Assembly (NCBI RefSeq): GCF_028715765.1
Contig: NZ_JAQURE010000016.1
Coordinates: forward strand, 1 to 62,327
From: Rhodoferax sp.
GTDB taxonomy: Bacteria; Pseudomonadota; Gammaproteobacteria; Burkholderiales; Burkholderiaceae_C
DNA: 62,327 bases
Direction of reading: 5' to 3'
The notes under the pieces are model-generated. The model did no database searches and was not told where the DNA came from. It worked only from the letters and a program-made list of their open reading frames with translations. A program made the position numbers and the translations under genes. Shown here one piece after another: positions 56,526-62,327 of the stretch (positions within the stretch are counted from its first letter, which is position 1; each line of letters begins with the position of its first letter).

Positions 56526-56699
56526 AGTAGGCAAGTTTAGGGGATGGCCATGTGCATTGACCGACCTCACACCGATCAAAAAATCAACATCTGCAGGCAC
56601 TGTCCACTCAATCGAAGCCATTGCGGGTGTGTAATTGCAAAAGTAACGTGAGGCCGGTGCTTTTAGTCACCGACCATGAAAAGCAAAGGAGAATTAAGC

Positions 56700-57644
56700 A
56701 TGGGCGAATCAATCCAACTTCAAATTCTTGTTGCCCGGGTTGCGCCATGCACGCAACAGGGCTGGGTGGCCACACTGATCAGCTGGTTGTTGGTCAAATG
56801 CGCGAATATGGCTCAGTGTTGTGTGTTCGCCGCTGTGTTGGCAATGCCTGCAATGGCAGCTGGAACATCCCTATCGTATTTCCCGTCCGGCCCGATTTAT
56901 GAGTACCGCTGGAAGCTGCTGGAGTTGGCATTGACCCACACCCAAGCTAAACCAACGCCGACGCAACTGGTACCTTATGCCGAAGAAGTTACCCAAAACC
57001 GGGGCGTGCAGTTACTGCAATCCGGGGCCATCGACGTGATCGCCCTGGGCACCAATGCCGAACGTGAATCACAAATGAGGCCTGTCAAGATCGACATTTT
57101 GCGCGGCATGGTGGGGTTTCGTATTTTCGTGATTCGCGCCGCCGACCAACAACGCATCGCACAGATGGACGAACAAGCCCTGCGCAAGGAATTAATCTTT
57201 GGCCTGAACAGCCAGTGGGCTGACCTGCCAGTGATGCGCGCCAATGGCTTCACGGTCGAAACATCGACCAGCTATGAAAACCTGTTTGGCATGCTGTTGG
57301 CCAGACGCTTTGATGCCTTTCCCCGTGGACTCAACGAAGCCGCCCGCGAACTCGATGAGCGCAAGCTCAATTTCCCGCAACTCGCGGTAGAGCAAACCAA
57401 AGCCTTGTTTTTCCCATTCCCCATCTATTTTTGGGTCAACAAAGACAACAAGGCTTTGGCCAAGCGCATTGAGCGCGGCCTGCAGCTGTCGCTAGCCGAC
57501 GGTTCATTTCGCAAACTATTCGAAAGTTACCACGCCAAAGAAATCGCCACCCTGGCCAAAGAAAAGCGCCAGGTCATACGCCTGAGCAACCCAATTTTGC
57601 CGCCAGGTAATCCGGAGCCTGACCATCGCTGGTGGTGGCATTGA
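56700..57644 (+). CDS. Periplasmic solute-binding-like protein of a sensory operon
   Basis: The 314-residue protein resembles type-2 periplasmic binding folds. The strong ribosome binding site AAAGGAG 8 nt upstream decides the ATG at 56700, giving a long hydrophilic N-terminus before the hydrophobic core (about 37-54, [16 protein letters not shown]). The mature part has [20 protein letters not shown] and a helix-rich C-terminal lobe. No transporter genes follow; a hybrid histidine kinase begins 28 bp downstream. It probably senses a ligand and signals to that kinase (inference). Confidence 0.7.
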   Translation: MGESIQLQILVARVAPCTQQGWVATLISWLLVKCANMAQCCVFAAVLAMPAMAAGTSLSYFPSGPIYEYRWKLLELALTHTQAKPTPTQLVPYAEEVTQNRGVQLLQSGAIDVIALGTNAERESQMRPVKIDILRGMVGFRIFVIRAADQQRIAQMDEQALRKELIFGLNSQWADLPVMRANGFTVETSTSYENLFGMLLARRFDAFPRGLNEAARELDERKLNFPQLAVEQTKALFFPFPIYFWVNKDNKALAKRIERGLQLSLADGSFRKLFESYHAKEIATLAKEKRQVIRLSNPILPPGNPEPDHRWWWH

Positions 57645-57672
57645 TCAAACGCACTGCACAATATTCACCCCT

Positions 57673-60600
57673 ATGTCAGCCACACAAACGCTTGCCAGAC
57701 GACTGCTTTTGGCCATATTCCCTTGGTATTTGCTGGTAGCGCTGAGCATGACCGGTGTGCAACTGGCCATACAAACCATCAGCATCAACCACGACATTCA
57801 AAATGATCTGGCATCACTGGCAATCACGGTGGCTCCCAGCGTCACCAATGCCGTCTGGGAACTCGACACCACACAACTGAACACGGTAACCCGTGGCATT
57901 CGGCAAAACACCATCGTCACCGGTGTTCAGGTCACTTCCAACAGCGGCAAAGAATTGGCATCGGACGGTGAGTTACCTAACGTGAGTCAAATGGCACGCC
58001 AAGCAGGATGGATTGAACACAAACAAGCCGTGGTACCGCTCAATTACGTGTCCCTGCGCGGTGAACAACACTTGATTGGACACCTCAAACTTTATTCCAA
58101 CCGCGACGTGGTCTGGAACCGTACCAAATACAGTGTGCTGGTTACGCTGGTCAACTCCCTCGTGGTCACCACCGGGCTTTGGTTGATTTTTTCTTGGGTG
58201 ATCCGGTTTCGCCTGTCCAACGCGGTCACCAAGGTTGCCATAGCCGTGACCAACTGGCGCTTCCAGAACCGGGAGGCCACAGCCGCCCCCATCAATTACC
58301 CCTATCAGGACGAGTTGGGTGAACTCGTCAAGGCCTTCAACGAGAGCCGGGCTCAGTTATCCGACTCGCTGCAAGACCTGAGTGAACTCAACCGCAACCT
58401 GGAAGCCATCGTCGCTGCGCGCACACAGGAACTACAGCAAGCAAAAGACACGGCCGAGGAAGCCACCCGCGTCAAATCAGAATTTCTGGCCAATATGAGT
58501 CACGAGATTCGCACCCCCATGAACGCTGTGCTGGGCATGCTTTACCTGGCACTCAGAACCGATTTATCGCCGAGCCAGCACAACTACCTGTCCAAAGCCC
58601 AGGGTGCAGCACATTCGCTTTTAGGCATCATCAACGACATTTTGGACATTTCAAAAATTGAAGCGGGCAAGATCGATATTGAGTGTGTGGAATTCCGCCT
58701 GGACGTGGTGCTTGAGCAATTGACCGACGCCATTGGCTACCAGTCAGAGCACAAAGGCATTGAGTTTCTGATCCGTTATGACGCCTCCATTCCCCCGTTT
58801 TTACTGGGTGACCCTTTGCGACTTGGCCAGGTGCTGCTCAATTTATGTGGCAATGCAGTCAAGTTCACTGAGCAAGGACAGGTAGAACTTGGCTTTCGGC
58901 GCATCTCCTCGAATGACACAGACCTCTCTCTGCAGGTGTATGTGCGCGACAGCGGCATTGGTATGACGAAGGAAACCCAAGACTCGCTGTTCAAGAAATT
59001 CACCCAGGCTGACCAATCCACCACCCGTCGCTTTGGTGGCACAGGGCTCGGTCTGGTGATCAGCAAAAGCTTGGTTGAACTCATGGGTGGGCGCATCTGG
59101 ATCGAAGACTCGCAGCCCGGCAAAGGCAGCACAATATGCTTTACTGTGCAACTCAAACTTTCCCAACAGAGTCAGGCACGCCAGCTTGAGTTGATTGAGC
59201 AGGCTGGGCCACTGCTCAAAGGCCTGCGCGTGCTGGTGGTGGACGACAACGAAGCCTCACGGGAGATCATGTCGGAAATGCTGCGGTATTTTCAAATCAA
59301 CGTCAGCGCCGCTGCAACTGGCCATGCCGCGCTGGATACCGTTAAAGCAGCCACTGACCCACCATTTGACCTGGTGCTGATGGACTGGCGCATGCCCGGC
59401 ATGAACGGCGACGAGGCAACCCGGCGTCTGCACTCCGACACCACGCTAAGTCACCAGCCCAAGGTGGTGATGGTCACCGCCTACGGGCAAGAAGACGTCA
59501 TCAAGCGCGCGGAACAGGCGCGCGTTGATGGTTTCCTGGTCAAGCCGGTGTCACCCTCCACCCTGCTCGACACCATCCTGTCAGTGCTTGGACGTGGACG
59601 AATTCTTGGAACCAGCAGCAACCAGGCCAAAACACTGGCTACCATCAGCCATGCCGAACTGGCTGGTGCGTGCCTGTTACTGGCGGAAGACAACGACATC
59701 AATCGGGAATTTGCCACTGAACTGCTGCGCAGCGAAGGCATTCATGTCATTGAAGCAGTCAATGGTCAGGAAGCCTTTGAAAAGGTGCAACAACAAGAAA
59801 TGGATGCCGTGCTGATGGATCTGCAAATGCCGGTCATGGACGGACTGGAAGCCACACGCCGCATCCGGGCGCTGGCCAATGCCCCCGGCGGCGAGCGCTT
59901 TGCCACGCTCCCGATCATTGCCATGACCGCACTGGCCATGGCGCAAGATGCCCAGCGCAGCCGCGAGGCAGGCATGAATGACCACCTCAGCAAACCGGTA
60001 GATCCAGCCCGCATGATGGCAGTTTTGACCAAATGGATCCATGTGCCAGCGCATCGGCATGGTGTGCCTGTCCTGAGTACCGCTGCAGACATCCCGACTG
60101 ACCTGCTCGCGTTGACCAGTCTGGACACCCGCGAAGGGATACGTCGCATTGGCGGCAAGGTAGACGCCTACCGCCGCCAATTGCGCCGCTTCAGGGAACA
60201 CTACGCTGACTCGGCCGAAAAGCTGCAGAGCCTGATCACCACACAAGGCCCCAGACAGGCAGAAGACTATTGCCACATGCTCAAAGGCGTCACCGGAAAC
60301 CTTGGCGCATTGGCGCTGTACGCCCAAGTGGCCACAATTGACACTCAACTCAAACAAGATACTTCGCCTGGTGCGCTTGACCTGGACAACATGCGGGTGC
60401 TGTTACAAGCTGTGATGCAAGACATTGACAGCCTGGGCAACAGCGTCAAGCAGCCCATAGAGCCCAGCGAGCCATTGGATGTGAGCCAGTTGCACGACCA
60501 CTTATTGCGCTTGCAGCAGGCGCTGGACTACGATCTAGGCAGTGCTGAGCGGCTACTTGCGCAGTTGCGCAGTGGTATGACCGGTACCCCCCTTGAGCCT

Positions 60601-60699
60601 GACATATCGGCCATCGCCGCCAAAGTCGATATTTTCGAGATCGACGCAGCCCAAATCCTGCTAACCCAATTGCAAGGTCGCTTGAAGAACGAAAGCTGA
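57673..60699 (+). CDS. Hybrid sensor histidine kinase with two receivers and Hpt
   Basis: This 1008-residue membrane phosphorelay protein has helices at about 12-35 and 155-177 around a periplasmic sensor region and a HAMP-like linker to about 230. Its catalytic parts are HisKA with His277 ([11 protein letters not shown]), HATPase (NAVKFTE; DSGIGM; GTGLGL at 456-461), receiver 1 with Asp571, receiver 2 with Asp716 and an Hpt domain with His868 ([13 protein letters not shown]). The full relay His-Asp-His is encoded in one chain. It starts 28 bp after the binding protein and 11 bp before the response regulator. Confidence 0.94.
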   Translation: MSATQTLARRLLLAIFPWYLLVALSMTGVQLAIQTISINHDIQNDLASLAITVAPSVTNAVWELDTTQLNTVTRGIRQNTIVTGVQVTSNSGKELASDGELPNVSQMARQAGWIEHKQAVVPLNYVSLRGEQHLIGHLKLYSNRDVVWNRTKYSVLVTLVNSLVVTTGLWLIFSWVIRFRLSNAVTKVAIAVTNWRFQNREATAAPINYPYQDELGELVKAFNESRAQLSDSLQDLSELNRNLEAIVAARTQELQQAKDTAEEATRVKSEFLANMSHEIRTPMNAVLGMLYLALRTDLSPSQHNYLSKAQGAAHSLLGIINDILDISKIEAGKIDIECVEFRLDVVLEQLTDAIGYQSEHKGIEFLIRYDASIPPFLLGDPLRLGQVLLNLCGNAVKFTEQGQVELGFRRISSNDTDLSLQVYVRDSGIGMTKETQDSLFKKFTQADQSTTRRFGGTGLGLVISKSLVELMGGRIWIEDSQPGKGSTICFTVQLKLSQQSQARQLELIEQAGPLLKGLRVLVVDDNEASREIMSEMLRYFQINVSAAATGHAALDTVKAATDPPFDLVLMDWRMPGMNGDEATRRLHSDTTLSHQPKVVMVTAYGQEDVIKRAEQARVDGFLVKPVSPSTLLDTILSVLGRGRILGTSSNQAKTLATISHAELAGACLLLAEDNDINREFATELLRSEGIHVIEAVNGQEAFEKVQQQEMDAVLMDLQMPVMDGLEATRRIRALANAPGGERFATLPIIAMTALAMAQDAQRSREAGMNDHLSKPVDPARMMAVLTKWIHVPAHRHGVPVLSTAADIPTDLLALTSLDTREGIRRIGGKVDAYRRQLRRFREHYADSAEKLQSLITTQGPRQAEDYCHMLKGVTGNLGALALYAQVATIDTQLKQDTSPGALDLDNMRVLLQAVMQDIDSLGNSVKQPIEPSEPLDVSQLHDHLLRLQQALDYDLGSAERLLAQLRSGMTGTPLEPDISAIAAKVDIFEIDAAQILLTQLQGRLKNES

Positions 60700-60710
60700 A
60701 TCGTTTCACC

Positions 60711-62213
60711 ATGAACCCAACCACCCGCCCCCACATTCTGATCGTCGACGACGTGAATGAAAACCTGCATGCGCTGATGAACATCCTGAGTGACGACTAC
60801 GCCATCGTCGCCGCCAACTCGGGAGAAAAAGCGCTTGAACTGGCGCAACGCCAGCCCCAGCCTGAGTTGATTTTGCTCGACATCAAGATGCCCGGCATGG
60901 ACGGATATTCGGTGCTGTCCCACCTCAAAGCACATCCAGATACCGCTGACATCCCGGTGATTTTTGTCACTGCCCTGGCCGAGGTAGCGGACGAAGCGCA
61001 TGGTCTGGCGCTGGGCGTGGCGGACTACATCACAAAACCTGTGAACCCGGATTTGCTGCACATGCGGGTAAAAGTCCAGTTGGAATTGCAGCGTTACCGC
61101 AAACATCCGGTCACTTTTGACGTCGCCCAACATGCTGATCCCGAACACCCCGCCTCGCTGCTGGTGGTGGACGACGTGCCAGAAAACATTCACGAACTGC
61201 TCGAAGCCCTGAAAGACGACTACCGCATCATGGTGGCCAATTCAGGAGCCAAGGCACTTGAGTTGGTGCAAGGCTCAAACCCACCTGATCTGGTGTTGCT
61301 TGACATCGTGATGCCGGGCATGGACGGCTACGAGGTGTGCCGGCGCATCAAGGCAACACCTGCAGGCAATCGGATTCCAGTGATATTCGTCACCGTGGTC
61401 GATGCAGCACAACAAAAGGTCAAAGGGTTCGATTTGGGTGGTGCCGACTACATCACCAAACCTTTTGACATTAACGAAGTGCGCGCCCGCATCAGAACCC
61501 ACCTTGAGTTGGCGCGACTACAGCACTCGCTGGAACACCTGGTGGCGCAACGCACCGCCCTGCTGGACAAAAGTGAAGAAAAGTACCGCATTCTGGCCGA
61601 CTACTCCCCCAATTGGGAGTACTGGATGGCGCCCGATGGCAGCTACCTGTATGTGTCGCCGGCGTGCGCAGAGGAGTCTGGCTACACCCCCCAGGATTTT
61701 TTTGACGATGCCGGTCTGATGGACAAAATCATCCACCCTGATGACCTTGATGCGTGGCATCAATATGGACCATCCTCAGCCTGTGCCATGTCTGAGCCGC
61801 TCATTCTGCGCATTCGCGCAAAAGATGGCAGCGAGCACTGGATTGAACATGTATGCAAACAAGTGGTGAACACCCAAGGTCAGGTGCTTGGCCAACGCGG
61901 CTCACACCGCGACATCTCCAAGCGCCATGATGCCGAGCAACGGCTGAACTTTTTCATCAACCGCGACCCGCTCACCGGCCTGCCCAACCGCACCTTGTTT
62001 CGCGAACTCTTGGGTCACACACTGGAACGCGCAGAGCGCGACCAGACACAGTTTGCCCTGCTGTCGGTCGACTTGGATAACTTCAAAACCATCAACGAGA
62101 GTCTGGGCCACAGCCAAGGCGACCAGCTGCTGATAGAAGCAGGCCAACGCCTCAAAGCACTGCTGACCGACATGGACGCTCTTGCTCGCATCGGCGGCGA
62201 TGAACCCAGATAA
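60711..62213 (+). pseudogene. Response regulator REC-REC-PAS-GGDEF, truncated by IS in the GGDEF motif
   Basis: The gene encodes 500 residues up to the IS. Receiver 1 carries Asp57 ([14 protein letters not shown]) and receiver 2 Asp198 ([14 protein letters not shown]). A PAS domain follows (about 292-405), then a GGDEF domain from about 413 ([13 protein letters not shown]). The reading frame reaches RIGGDE at 492-497 and then leaves the gene as PR and a stop in the IS, exactly where the Phe of GGDEF should be. The active site is therefore incomplete, and cyclic di-GMP synthesis by this allele is unlikely. It is the probable output partner of the kinase. Confidence 0.9.
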
Positions 62214-62327
62214 TCCATTAGAGATTTCGATGTTTCAAGCGAGTCCGAACTTGTGCAGACTTGGGTCAATTTCAGCTTGAGCCCAAAGGCCCTCAAACCA
62301 CTTTCGTCGCCGTCGTGCCAAAGCCAT
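62201..62327 (-). mobile_element. IS 3' end fragment (right contig end)
   Basis: Bases 62201-62325 are the reverse complement of 1-125. On the minus strand the open frame at 62235-62327 gives the same 29 C-terminal residues and stop as the left copy. The fragment interrupts the GGDEF gene. Its total length of 127 bp equals a common de Bruijn k-mer size, so the contig end is probably an assembly-graph cut. Confidence 0.65.

Noticed and set aside
1..62327. Linear replicon with terminal inverted repeats
   Set aside because: The repeats interrupt genes on both sides, carry a transposase-like C-terminus and match an assembler k-mer length, and the contents are core chromosome.

Overview
The window looks like a chromosomal contig from a betaproteobacterium of the order Burkholderiales, most likely family Comamonadaceae (Rhodoferax/Polaromonas-like). 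The evidence is gene order and protein similarity recognised by eye: rpsO-pnp, a quinone oxidoreductase next to tpiA-secG, tRNA-Leu and nuoA-N, a tig-clpP-clpX-lon block, and a large NAD-dependent glutamate dehydrogenase. The genus is inference. Both ends carry the same 125-bp sequence in opposite orientation. It looks like the 3' end of an insertion sequence (IS) that interrupts a gene on each side, so the contig probably stops where the assembler met a repeated IS.

Positions 113-5571 are an integrative element next to tRNA-Leu(UAA). It holds a P4-type tyrosine integrase, a MazEF-type toxin-antitoxin pair, an unknown protein, an AlpA-type regulator, a small membrane protein, a Rha-type protein, a Toprim protein resembling topoisomerase VI-A/Spo11, and a winged-helix protein cut by the IS. 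Three DNA repeat arrays lie in it. Next come a tRNA Gly-Gly-Cys-Leu operon and the proteostasis block lon/clpX/clpP/tig, all on the minus strand, then tRNA-Leu(UAG).

Positions 12538-16743 (plus) hold a compact, partly translationally coupled cassette: thermostable-hemolysin family protein, AMP-forming ligase, heme-oxygenase-like putative diiron enzyme, short-chain dehydrogenase and a secreted TPR-like protein. This is the best candidate for a poorly described pathway. It is followed by an RND efflux pump with its adaptor (minus), an orphan hpnC-like squalene synthase (plus), a 0.7-kb repeat-filled gap, and a polar amino acid ABC transporter operon with an embedded zinc deacylase (plus). An AttH/lipocalin-like protein whose Tat signal has no normal start codon and two small unknown genes complete this stretch.

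Positions 28998-56525 are almost entirely minus strand and mostly core metabolism: NAD-glutamate dehydrogenase, a NUDIX hydrolase, the 14-gene respiratory complex I operon, tRNA-Leu(GAG), secG, tpiA, a quinone oxidoreductase, pnp, rpsO, a branched-chain-type solute-binding protein and tsaD. The right end (plus) is a sensory module: periplasmic binding protein, hybrid histidine kinase, and a double-receiver PAS-GGDEF protein cut by the IS inside its GGDEF motif.

Two families of short dispersed repeats run through the window. One is a ~48-bp repeat with at least nine copies, three of them inside reading frames. The other is a ~132-bp element with terminal inverted repeats, present as an inverted pair at 22182-22583.
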